Shown: one piece after another, positions 7,630-13,459 of the stretch
Layout of the letters: the number at the start of each line of letters is the position of its first letter
Numbering within the stretch: the stretch's first letter is position 1
Source of the DNA: Desulfobacteraceae bacterium
Lineage (GTDB): Bacteria > Desulfobacterota > DSM-4660 > Desulfatiglandales > Desulfatiglandaceae
Assembly: GCA_030611815.1 (NCBI GenBank)
Contig: JAUWPC010000051.1
Location: forward strand, 1 to 13,459
Length of the DNA stretch: 13,459 nt
Direction of reading: 5' to 3'
The notes under the pieces: generated by a model
The model's input: only the letters and a program-made list of their open reading frames with translations
Databases searched by the model: none
Told to the model about the DNA's origin: nothing
Position numbers and translations under genes: made by a program

Positions 7630-7866
7630 TCATCGCTTTTCTTCGCCCTCCTTGTTATTGTCATCCAGGATTTCATTGTACCTTTTCGCCTGCTGGTCAG
7701 CTATCTTTTCGATATCTTTTTTCAGTTTATGGTACTGCTTGACGTCTTGGTTCCCAGTGACTTTATCTACTACTTTTTCACCGCTATCGCACCCGCCGAG
7801 CATGAAAATACCGACCATCATAAGCAACAGCGCCATGAAAAAGGTACGTAGATTCAAATGCTTCAT
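7630..7866 (-). CDS. Small lipoprotein
   Basis: The 78-residue product starts with a short basic segment (MKHLNLR), a hydrophobic stretch (FFMALLLMMVGIFM) and a lipobox LGGC, so it should be lipidated at C26 and held in a membrane. The mature part is only about 50 residues, charged and helical (VKQYHKLKKDIEKIADQQAKR), ending in an acidic-basic tail. The Shine-Dalgarno AAGGAGG is eight bases from the ATG, which supports real expression. No family is recognised and the function is unknown. It converges on the SWIM gene, with 48 bases between the stops and only a weak GGGC/GCCC hairpin there. Confidence 0.75.
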   Translation of the reverse strand: MKHLNLRTFFMALLLMMVGIFMLGGCDSGEKVVDKVTGNQDVKQYHKLKKDIEKIADQQAKRYNEILDDNNKEGEEKR

Positions 7867-7896
7867 CTTTTTGGCCTCCTTAGATGATAGTATGTT

Positions 7897-7922
7897 AAAG
7901 GGCTCTACTCTTGACCCCTTTT
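7897..7922 (-). repeat. Short interspersed hairpin repeat, copy A
   Basis: On the - strand this reads AAAAGGGGTCAAGAGTAGAG followed by CCCTTT, so its ends pair. A second copy in the opposite orientation lies at 9737-9760 with the same GGGTCAAGAGTAGA core. It falls between the TIGR04076-like gene and the lipoprotein gene. It has no clear terminator T run on the - strand. Confidence 0.6.
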
Positions 7923-7961
7923 AAAATGTCCATTATCAAACGCTGACCCCATTTCTGCACA

Positions 7962-8240
7962 TTAATTCCGCTCAAATCTCTCCAATTTTAATGTTACAAG
8001 ATTATAGCTGTCGGGGCATTGTAGCTCAATCGTATCCCCTTCCCACCAAGGGAGATTTCCTCCAAATTGGAAGGTAGAAAGGCTGGGGAAAATATCATGA
8101 TAGAAAAAGCCACATAACCCGCCAGGATCATGACAACTGATCTCAAATGTATCCCCCGTCTGATGGCCGGCATTGCATTCACCTTTCACACCTGTAATTG
8201 TGGCCATAACTTTTTTACCAATCCCTGGATCTTTTGCCAT
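7962..8240 (-). CDS. TIGR04076 family protein
   Basis: The 92-residue protein has the family pattern: an early ATITGVKGECNAGHQTGDTFEI, a central CHDPGGLCGFFYHDIFPSLS, then TFQFGGNLPWWEGDTIELQC. The several conserved cysteines and histidines (C in GEC, H in AGH, C-H in SCHD, C in GLC) suggest a metal-bound or redox small beta protein, but no biochemical function is known to me for this family. GGGAGG lies nine bases before the ATG. A site resembling an integron attC lies 33 bases upstream, in the orientation expected for the end of a preceding gene cassette. The lipoprotein gene follows 95 bases downstream on the same strand and may be co-transcribed. Confidence 0.85.
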   Translation of the reverse strand: MAKDPGIGKKVMATITGVKGECNAGHQTGDTFEISCHDPGGLCGFFYHDIFPSLSTFQFGGNLPWWEGDTIELQCPDSYNLVTLKLERFERN

Positions 8241-8273
8241 TCTTATTATCCTCCCTTTTTAAAATGAAAAAGT

Positions 8274-8337
8274 GCATAACGCCCAGCTTGAGGGGCGCGG
8301 CGTTAAGCCATGTCCCTCTCCAAGATGATGTTAGTGC
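8274..8337 (-). other. Integron attC-like recombination site (64 bp)
   Basis: Read on the - strand, the segment starts GCACTAAC and ends GTTATGC, which pair except for one bulged base, like the R'' and R' boxes of attC. The inner boxes ATCTTGGAGAGGGAC and GCCCCTCAAGCTGGGC pair imperfectly and leave unpaired bases on one side, as in L''/L' of attC. Variable-looking sequence lies between. R' faces the start of the TIGR04076-like gene. No second attC and no integrase are visible, so it would be a lone relic or a cassette boundary. Confidence 0.5.
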
Positions 8338-8343
8338 CTATTT

Positions 8344-8468
8344 AGTGTCCGAACGAAAACTAGGATTTTTTGTTCAGATCAAGGAAGGCGATCAGGCACT
8401 CAGATGACTGAGTGCCTGATGAGCCTGACGCAGATATGAGCGAAAAAGACAGTTTTCGTTCAGGCACT
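8344..8468 (+). mobile_element. MITE-like foldback element, copy 1 (125 bp)
   Basis: Its ends AGTGTCCGAACGAAAACT and AGTTTTCGTTCAGGCACT are inverted repeats with three mismatches. The centre is a perfect 13-bp stem, ATCAGGCACTCAG (8391-8403) and CTGAGTGCCTGAT (8408-8420), with loop ATGA. The flanking tetranucleotide ATTT occurs immediately on both sides (8340-8343 and 8469-8472), and the match extends to CTATTTA if terminal bases are counted. The element has no coding capacity and would need a transposase in trans. Copy 2, inverted, lies at 9410-9534. Confidence 0.85.
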
Positions 8469-8760
8469 ATTTATTGAAATCAAATCATGTTTGGGAATGA
8501 TTTATGCTGGGGAATTTAGTCATTTACCAATTGAGTTTTGTGCAAATCGGCCAGAGGCCGACAAGAAGCACAAGCAGTTTTTTACGATGCCCTTAAAACC
8601 CCGCTAAAGCTGGGTGGAAAAAGATGAACGTCCAGGTAAGCGAAGACTCCGACATCGAATCACGCCAAGGCGTGAAAAAACAAACATCAACTTTAAACAC
8701 TTCAAACTCCAAACTTTAGGCATTTTAGGCACTTTTCCGGCTTGCCCGCCTATGGCGGGT
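8469..8760. other. Gene-free stretch with small hairpins
   Basis: I see no gene in this stretch. It contains hairpins TCGGCC-AGA-GGCCGA (8547-8561), CACGCC-AA-GGCGTG followed by A6 (8661-8680), and CCCGCC-TAT-GGCGGG (8745-8759). The last lies directly after the stop of the tandem-HTH gene on the - strand and could stop its transcription, but no T run follows it. TTTAGGCA is repeated twice at about 8715-8731. Confidence 0.55.
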
Positions 8761-9381
8761 TTATCCGGGTGTCAGGTTTTTGCCAGCTGTTTTCTTTCGG
8801 CCCGCCAGGCGCCGCTGCCACTCACGAAGCGCCTCAACCGCTGTCAGGCCATAATATTTACGTCGATACCACCAGCCGCGCCGCCACATCCCGGGATGTC
8901 TCGATAACCCCTTGGGCGTCCCGGGCGGCGGATTCCGGTAATACTTGAACCCTGCTGCCAGAAGTTTGCGCTGCGCCTTTCTCTTCGCGTCTGTCTTATG
9001 GGTTGTCCGGTATGCCTTCAGCTGCTCGATTTGGCTTTCGTGGATCGCGCTTTTCTTCTTGTCAAGGAAGTCGACCTTTATAACTCCGAGGCCAATGGCG
9101 TCAAGAATAATAGTTGTTGTGACCCCAAGGGATTTTGCTGCTTGAGCGATATCATAATACTCGCCGGGTTTGAGCGGCGGCCTCTTGACCCTTACTCTGC
9201 GCGTTTTCCGATACGCCTTCAGCCGCTCGATCTGGCTTTTGTGGATCACAACTTTCTTTCGCCCAAAGCGCTCGGCCTTGATCATTCCTTTGTCGATCGC
9301 CTCGACGATGTAAAATCTCGAGGCGCCAAAGAACTCCGCCACTTGTCCTACGGTATAATATTCGCTGAGTTTCATGGGCAT
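8761..9381 (-). CDS. Protein with two tandem helix-turn-helix (MerR/excisionase-like) domains
   Basis: The start is placed at ATG 9379-9381, with GGAG eight bases upstream; a longer open frame to 9621 only translates the foldback element. The 206-residue product has two copies of one HTH unit. Unit 1 is EYYTVGQVAEFFGASRFYIV, then AIDKGMIKAERFGRKKVVIH and QIERLKAYR. Unit 2 is EYYDIAQAAKSLGVTTTIIL, then AIGLGVIKVDFLDKKKSAIH and QIEQLKAYR. Each resembles the winged DNA-binding domain of HTH_17/MerR-type proteins. A basic, aromatic tail follows (KYYRNPPPGTPKGL..., GWWYRRKYYG), with no recognised domain. It probably binds DNA as a regulator or element-encoded accessory factor. It lies between two inverted foldback elements and has no obvious target gene. 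A hairpin sits just past the stop. Confidence 0.72.
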   Translation of the reverse strand: MPMKLSEYYTVGQVAEFFGASRFYIVEAIDKGMIKAERFGRKKVVIHKSQIERLKAYRKTRRVRVKRPPLKPGEYYDIAQAAKSLGVTTTIILDAIGLGVIKVDFLDKKKSAIHESQIEQLKAYRTTHKTDAKRKAQRKLLAAGFKYYRNPPPGTPKGLSRHPGMWRRGWWYRRKYYGLTAVEALREWQRRLAGRKKTAGKNLTPG

Positions 9382-9409
9382 AATGTTGTCTCCGTTGATA
9401 ATCGTAGAT

Positions 9410-9534
9410 AGTACCTGAACGAAAACTGTCTTTTTCGCCCATATCTGCGTCAGACTCATCAGGCACTCAGTCATCTGAGTGCCTGATCGTCTTCCTTGAT
9501 CTGAACAAAAAATCCTAGTTTTCGTTTGGACACT
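9410..9534 (-). mobile_element. MITE-like foldback element, copy 2 (125 bp, inverted)
   Basis: In reverse complement it matches copy 1 at 120 of 125 positions; all five differences are transitions. The 13-bp central stem is intact (9458-9470 with 9475-9487). AGAT lies immediately on both sides (9406-9409 and 9535-9538), extendable to TAGATAG. It sits 28 bases upstream of the tandem-HTH start codon, so any promoter for that gene is inside or beyond the element. Confidence 0.85.
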
Positions 9535-9843
9535 AGATAGACACCGCTGCCAAACATAAACGGCGCAAAAAACAGTTACTTTAGAACCTTCAACGCATGC
9601 GTTTGTCTCAATTTTTCCCACAAAGCATTTGTGATTATTCCTAAATGTTGACCCTTATTAACTCTTTTTGGATATATTCATAATTTAGGCCCAAAGGAAA
9701 TGCAAGACCATTTTCGATTTCCAAGCGGGATCAACCAAGGGTCAAGAGTAGACCCCTTTTCTCGTATTCTTGAAATCCGAATCTTGATCATTTCAATTGG
9801 TTCCCGTGGCAGACCTGACCTCCAGTCATCCACTCGTGTCCAT
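9535..9843. other. Intergenic stretch between foldback copy 2 and the 75-residue gene
   Basis: No gene is supported here. It holds a perfect 12-bp palindrome AACGCATGCGTT (9592-9603), a hairpin CACAAA-GCA-TTTGTG (9619-9633), and copy B of the GGGTCAAGAG hairpin repeat (9737-9760). I see no convincing promoter. Confidence 0.5.
9737..9760 (+). repeat. Short interspersed hairpin repeat, copy B
   Basis: AAGGGTC (9737-9743) pairs with GACCCCTT, with one bulged C, around the loop AAGAGTA, and is followed by TT. The core GGGTCAAGAGTAGA recurs inverted at 7897-7922. It looks terminator-like on the + strand, but no + strand gene precedes it, so it is more likely a dispersed repeat. Confidence 0.6.
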
Positions 9844-10071
9844 TTATTCAATCATTTGCCAGCGATCAATAATAAACTGGTCGCCTCGAATAATACCTTC
9901 CCCTTCGATCTCTTTCCCCTCCAGTTGTGCGAGAACTTCATCCCAAAAGGGATTCCCCATCCTGCGTCGGAGTTTGAACTCGCCCTCGGGCGTCGTGAGG
10001 ACAATGCCTTCATGTTCGCTCTTGGTGCCCGCATAGAGCACTGCTTTTGTTACACGTCCGCGAAGCTTCAT
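9844..10071 (-). CDS. Small conserved-looking beta-rich protein of unknown function
   Basis: The 75-residue product alternates short hydrophobic strands with turns: RGRVTKAVLYAGTKSEHEGI, VLTTPEGEFKLRRRMGNPFW, then LEGKEIEGEGIIRGDQFIID. The pattern suggests a small OB-like or SH3-like barrel. TKSEHEGIVLTTPEGEF and RRRMGNPF look like constrained motifs, but I do not assign a family. The Shine-Dalgarno site is weak. It lies downstream of the caspase-like gene on the same strand. Without the third foldback element (157 bp), the gap between that gene's stop and this start would be only about 100 bases, so it may once have been the last gene of that operon. Confidence 0.55.
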   Translation of the reverse strand: MKLRGRVTKAVLYAGTKSEHEGIVLTTPEGEFKLRRRMGNPFWDEVLAQLEGKEIEGEGIIRGDQFIIDRWQMIE

Positions 10072-10168
10072 TTTAGCGCATATCCCGGTAGCTGCATCCT
10101 ATCATCGTTTTTGCCCTATTATCCCCATATTGGATTTTAACACGTGCTGGTGTTTTTCCTCTCTAAGG

Positions 10169-10325
10169 AGGCTGTCCGAGAATGAGATATTTTTCCCAAG
10201 GTCAAGGAAGGCGTCCCGCTATCAGCGGGATTAACCGCAGGAATACATTGAAGTATTTCGAGTCCCGCCCGGGCGGGATGAGTCTGACGCCGAGATTGGG
10301 GGAAATAGCCTTTCTCGGACAGCCT
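10169..10325 (+). mobile_element. Foldback element of a related but distinct type (157 bp)
   Basis: It has perfect 14-bp terminal inverted repeats, AGGCTGTCCGAGAA (10169-10182 and 10312-10325). Inside are a 7-bp hairpin TCCCGCT-ATC-AGCGGGA (10214-10230) and the 16-bp palindrome TCCCGCCCGGGCGGGA (10263-10278). It shares TCAAGGAAGGCG (10202-10213) and GATGAGTCTGACGC (10277-10290) with the 125-bp elements. TCTA occurs near both ends (10162-10165 and 10326-10329), but on the left it is three bases away, so the duplication is uncertain. The right end abuts the stop codon of the caspase-like gene. Confidence 0.82.
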
Positions 10326-10326
10326 T

Positions 10327-11874
10327 CTAGCGACTGTGGAGTCTCCGCATGTGAATCAGTTTTCCATCCTGCCACGTTGCCACCAGGGCGACGACGCGGC
10401 CCGGAGTTCCTTCTGGCAGATTTCGATTTCCGATGAGCATATGAACGCCCCTCCCTTTGCGAGCCTTACCGAATCGCTTCATATTGCCCTTCATCGCTTC
10501 CTTGGGAAAGCTTAGAGAGAAGTTCTGTGTACCGAAATTCTGAATTCCTGATTCTCTCGCCGCCGACTCGAGCACTTTTGCTATTTTTGCTGGAATCGCC
10601 TCATCGGCCTTTTTTACCGTCCCGAGTGTTTTGGACAGATTGATCCCGGTGCGTGTGAGTTTTTCCCGGCGCAGCTGCCTCGTTCCCCTGATGTTCTGAC
10701 GGGTCTGAAAGACTTGCTTGAAAACCTTTGTCCTCGCGAGGGCATGGGGAACGGCTCCGACCGGGTGAACGGAGGGATCTCCCAGCAGGAAAAACTGCAC
10801 CATCGTTTTCAGATCGATGGGATCAAGATGCGTGTAGGCCCCTGCAAAGCGGTGCCTTGCGCACAGGGCCGCTTCCCCAACGGATGCGCCGTTCAGGACT
10901 TCGTTCAGAAAGTACTGGCAGATCAGATCCGCCTGGCCGTTCCCTTTGCTGGGGCCATAGGCGATGGTGGAACTGCCGAAGTACCCGTAGGCACCGTCAC
11001 GCAGATACGTGCTGCAAATGCCGGCCTGCACATTACTGTCGGCAGGATCGTAGAGTTCGGCACCATAACAGCACTCCACGGCAACCACCGTCCCATTCAT
11101 GATCTTTTTGACCAGTTTTTTCGCCGAGTGAGCCACAGGGTAGTTGCGGCCCTTCTGTCCGTAAAAATTAGGCTCGCTTGGTGCCCCGTGGCAGTTGATA
11201 AAATGAATCCGCCGGTCCAGTTGGCCCGGAGTCCAAGCAGGTCCTTTAGGTGGTGAAGTGGCCATGGCGGCGCTAGAGCCAAAGAGTCTCGTAAGACTGA
11301 GGGAGGTCGATTCTTCCCAGACTTCCGCCGTCACGCTGAAATACTTCTGGTAATCGGCGCGAGCCCTTGTTCTCTGCCGAGCCGCTGTTCCCAGAAGCGA
11401 GACGAGGTAGGCCGGGTCGGCGACACCGTTAAGATCGGGTAACCGACCCACCACGCGCGTCGGCCCGATGAACTTGCCGGGATTCGTGCTGTAAGGCGCC
11501 TCACAGGCATAGGGGATGTCGGTCGGCACCACCTTGTCCTTATCGCCCATTGGGTCATAGACCGGGTTTTTAAGGTGCTGGTGGGGAACGATGTCAGGCG
11601 CTCCCAGGATCATAATGTAATCCGGGTGATAGGCATTGCAGACGGCGTCGACCGCCGCCTTGACCGCTTTTTGGTTATCCCGGTTCTCCACCACTTGACC
11701 CTGAACAGCCTTCATGTCGCGACGCGAGTCTATGGCCAAGAGTTTGGTTTTGAACCCTCGTTTCTTGTCAGCGGCAATGAGACGCTTCACGGCCTTCTCA
11801 ATGCGGGGCATTGCGGCTCCATATTTTTCCCTCAAAGCACGCATGTTGGTGATAATGACTTTGTCAACTTCCAT
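10327..11874 (-). CDS. Caspase-fold cysteine peptidase resembling family C25 (gingipain-like)
   Basis: The start is taken at ATG 11872-11874, seven bases after AAGGAGG; the GTG six bases earlier is too close to that site. The 515-residue protein shows the clan CD layout. A hydrophobic strand leads to INCHGAPSE (His229), and 39 residues later VVAVECCYGAELYDP holds the likely nucleophile Cys268 (Cys269 is an alternative). GICSTYLRDGAYGYFGSSTI and QFFLLGDPSVHPVG follow; both are typical of C25 peptidases. The N-terminal part (DYIMILGAPDIVPHQH, VVGRLPDL) also matches C25. There is no signal peptide, unlike secreted gingipains, so it acts inside the cell. About 130 C-terminal residues are basic and unrecognised. 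It follows the lipase gene on the same strand. A protease effector role is inferred. Confidence 0.82.
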   Translation of the reverse strand: MEVDKVIITNMRALREKYGAAMPRIEKAVKRLIAADKKRGFKTKLLAIDSRRDMKAVQGQVVENRDNQKAVKAAVDAVCNAYHPDYIMILGAPDIVPHQHLKNPVYDPMGDKDKVVPTDIPYACEAPYSTNPGKFIGPTRVVGRLPDLNGVADPAYLVSLLGTAARQRTRARADYQKYFSVTAEVWEESTSLSLTRLFGSSAAMATSPPKGPAWTPGQLDRRIHFINCHGAPSEPNFYGQKGRNYPVAHSAKKLVKKIMNGTVVAVECCYGAELYDPADSNVQAGICSTYLRDGAYGYFGSSTIAYGPSKGNGQADLICQYFLNEVLNGASVGEAALCARHRFAGAYTHLDPIDLKTMVQFFLLGDPSVHPVGAVPHALARTKVFKQVFQTRQNIRGTRQLRREKLTRTGINLSKTLGTVKKADEAIPAKIAKVLESAARESGIQNFGTQNFSLSFPKEAMKGNMKRFGKARKGRGVHMLIGNRNLPEGTPGRVVALVATWQDGKLIHMRRLHSR

Positions 11875-11881
11875 GTGCACC

Positions 11882-11888
11882 CCTCCTT
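11882..11888 (-). promoter_or_regulatory. Ribosome-binding site that decides the start of the caspase-like gene
   Basis: AAGGAGG on the - strand is seven bases from ATG 11874 but only one base from the upstream in-frame GTG 11880. The ATG is therefore the likely start. Confidence 0.75.
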
Positions 11889-12006
11889 GCGATTACGGGT
11901 CAATGTCATTTGTCAGTCCAGGTCGGACCAGGACAACCTTATTTCATAAAGGATTCCTCTCGGCCAGCCCCCTTTACATGCACAGCCATATGGCATCAGA
12001 AATTTG

Positions 12007-13191
12007 TCAACCGACGATGTGCTTATTAAAGGATGCTTCGGAGGCGTTTCCGTCCCATACATCAAAGAAATTTTTCCCCGGTCTGTTAACCGAATTACGG
12101 GGCGTCCGCGGCGTCATTTTGTAAAGCTTATTTCTTTTTAGCCAGACTTCTACGGACTTTATGATGATATGGTCGCGACAAACAGTTCCGTGTTCATTGG
12201 TTCCTTTATAAGCCGCGAGCGAAATACCCCTAATCGCCGCACTTTTAAGGAGAACTCGACCGTCTCCGTAAGTGTCCGTGAGTGAATTATTAAAATCGAA
12301 CCAGTTTCTATTATTTTGATTATTTTGGATAACCGGAATTTGCTTTACGGTTTTGTGGCCGACACCCAGCAAAATGAGGATTTTGTTCGCGTTGGCCCTC
12401 AACTTATTATCCGATGCCATCGGGGCGTTGCTTTGCCCGCCGTGTTGCGCGCTTGCATTACGGATAAATTTTTCAGCATTGATCAGTAAATCAGGATGGA
12501 AATCATTACTATTGGCGACATTTTCCTGCCAGTTATTCACATCAAAAAGATCCAGGTTGTTACCGGAAGTTGAAGAAACAGCGGCATTTTCAAAAGAAGG
12601 AATTAATTGATATACAGCGGGGAATGATCGCGCAAGCTTTCGAAAAGCTTCTTCATCGCTAAACCACCCGTTCTTTTCCCCGGCGATCAGATTCAATGGG
12701 ATATCGCAGGATCCTCTAAAAGGTGGTGCGATAAAGGCAATTCTATCAATGTCGTCAAACGCGCCAGGACCCCTAAGTTCAAGGGCACTTCTCAACAAAA
12801 GCCCTCCCATACTGTGAGTAATAAAATTGATTCGTGGCTCCTGATTATCTTTATTCAGTTTTCCTTTGATATAATCAATGAATTCAACCAGGCGTTTGGC
12901 GCCAAGTTCTAAAGGCTTTCTCCAGTCATAAGGAAATGAGTAAAGATGTGGATCAACTTCTTTGCGGATATGCCTTATCATTTTTTCGTAGGCATAGTTG
13001 ATAAGCTCCCACTCCTTAAACAACATAAAATCTTCTTTGTCATATATCCCCTTCTTCAATTCAAAATCGATGGGGTTTTCGAAAATATCACCGACAACCA
13101 TATCCTCGAGGCTCCATCTGACCTCGAAATCGGTTGGGTAGACATTGATCAATTTACTTCCCTTTATCCCGGGTATGAAAATGATGGCCAT
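12007..13191 (-). CDS. LCAT/PDAT-like alpha/beta hydrolase (predicted lipase, phospholipase or acyltransferase)
   Basis: The 394-residue protein begins with IIFIPGIKGSKL, the oxyanion-side motif of lecithin:cholesterol acyltransferase relatives. It then has FPYDWR (residues 86-91), which is diagnostic for that family. The nucleophile elbow is THSMGG with Ser127. The acid is D310 in YGDGRVLLKSA, and the base is probably H334 in EHGTVCRDH (H341 is an alternative). IAPPFRGSC fits the PPxxGS segment after the elbow. No signal peptide or membrane segment is seen, so it may act on the inner face of the membrane or on a soluble ester. AAGGAG lies seven bases from the ATG. The caspase-like gene starts 132 bases downstream, so the two are likely co-transcribed. 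An asparagine-rich insert sits at about 290-305. Confidence 0.87.
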   Translation of the reverse strand: MAIIFIPGIKGSKLINVYPTDFEVRWSLEDMVVGDIFENPIDFELKKGIYDKEDFMLFKEWELINYAYEKMIRHIRKEVDPHLYSFPYDWRKPLELGAKRLVEFIDYIKGKLNKDNQEPRINFITHSMGGLLLRSALELRGPGAFDDIDRIAFIAPPFRGSCDIPLNLIAGEKNGWFSDEEAFRKLARSFPAVYQLIPSFENAAVSSTSGNNLDLFDVNNWQENVANSNDFHPDLLINAEKFIRNASAQHGGQSNAPMASDNKLRANANKILILLGVGHKTVKQIPVIQNNQNNRNWFDFNNSLTDTYGDGRVLLKSAAIRGISLAAYKGTNEHGTVCRDHIIIKSVEVWLKRNKLYKMTPRTPRNSVNRPGKNFFDVWDGNASEASFNKHIVG

Positions 13192-13459
13192 AGTTTATCT
13201 CCTTATTTTTGATTTCAACTGATCAAAAAATATTTTTCGTGATGCAAAAAAACGTATTTATGCAGGATGGTTGGAAACGCCCTTGATTAACCCCGATGTT
13301 GCATTAGAATTCACTAAAATTGATGGAATATGCAGCCATACAAGCACAAAACTCGACAATTGATGTTAGTACCGGACCTCATCAAATGTGAATTCTTCAT
13401 GGCGCATCAGTTTGGCCTTTTTATATTGCAAAAAAAGGATATTTTGGAAGAAGCTCAGA
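13192..13459. other. Upstream region of the lipase gene, no clear gene
   Basis: AAGGAG (13199-13204, - strand) is the ribosome-binding site of the lipase gene. I see no well-formed -35/-10 pair. A - strand frame open at the window edge ends at 13366-13368 and encodes about 30 residues ending RHEEFTFDEVRY; it could be the C-terminus of a gene lying outside the window, but this is too short to call. Confidence 0.4.

Noticed and set aside
7610..7924. 104-codon + strand frame over the lipoprotein gene
   Set aside because: The - strand frame has a lipobox and a strong ribosome-binding site; the + frame has neither a domain nor a site.
8344..9534. One transposon with 125-bp ends carrying the HTH gene
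   Set aside because: Each copy has its own, different flanking duplication, which fits two independent insertions; no transposase lies between them.
9382..9621. N-terminal extension of the tandem-HTH gene to 9621
   Set aside because: The extra 80 codons run through foldback copy 2 and give no sensible domain; the ATG at 9381 has a ribosome-binding site and directly precedes the first HTH.
9700..10140. 146-codon + strand frame over the 75-residue gene
   Set aside because: There is no ribosome-binding site and composition is unlike a folded protein; the - strand frame shows ordered strand and turn patterns.
8344..10325. CRISPR array
   Set aside because: There are only two or three repeats in mixed orientation, with irregular spacing and no spacers of uniform length.
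10714..11256. 180-codon + strand frame within the caspase-like gene
   Set aside because: It is a shadow frame in a GC-rich gene, and the opposite strand carries clear catalytic motifs.

Overview
The window looks like an accessory island of a Desulfobacterota (deltaproteobacterium-like) chromosome. That is an inference from the protein flavour (SNF2 plus SWIM pair, a TIGR04076-type protein, small lipoprotein) and from many foldback repeats; there is no rRNA or other taxonomic marker. Genes up to about 7580 run on the + strand and genes from 7630 onward run on the - strand, so the two halves converge near 7600.

Region 1 (1-3719) is a dismantled type I restriction-modification locus. It holds the C-terminal end of hsdM, a coupled nucleotidyltransferase plus winged-helix pair (toxin-antitoxin-like), an hsdS whose second target-recognition domain has been removed in frame, a DUF559 (PD-(D/E)XK-type) gene packaged between inverted hairpin repeats, and a 49-codon stub of hsdR. 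No complete HsdR is present in the window.

Region 2 (3803-7581) is a two-gene unit: a bacterial SNF2-family ATPase with its family-specific N-terminal domain, then a SWIM zinc-finger protein with a lysine-rich tail and a possible winged-helix end. These very likely act together on DNA.

Region 3 (7630-10330) is repeat-rich. It carries a small lipoprotein gene, a TIGR04076-like gene preceded by an integron attC-like site, and two 125-bp foldback elements in opposite orientation (5 mismatches, each with its own short target-site duplication) on either side of a gene with two tandem HTH domains. It also holds a 75-residue conserved-looking protein and a third foldback element that shares subterminal boxes with the first two but has different termini.

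Region 4 (10327-13191) is a two-gene - strand unit: an LCAT/PDAT-like alpha/beta hydrolase (Ser127, Asp310, His334) followed by a caspase-fold peptidase resembling family C25 (His229, Cys268). The 75-residue gene may be a third member, now separated by the third foldback element. A predicted lipid hydrolase paired with a caspase-like protease, inside an island with restriction and toxin-antitoxin-like genes, is the best candidate here for an undescribed system, possibly a defence or cell-death effector module. That function is inferred and nothing in the sequence proves it.
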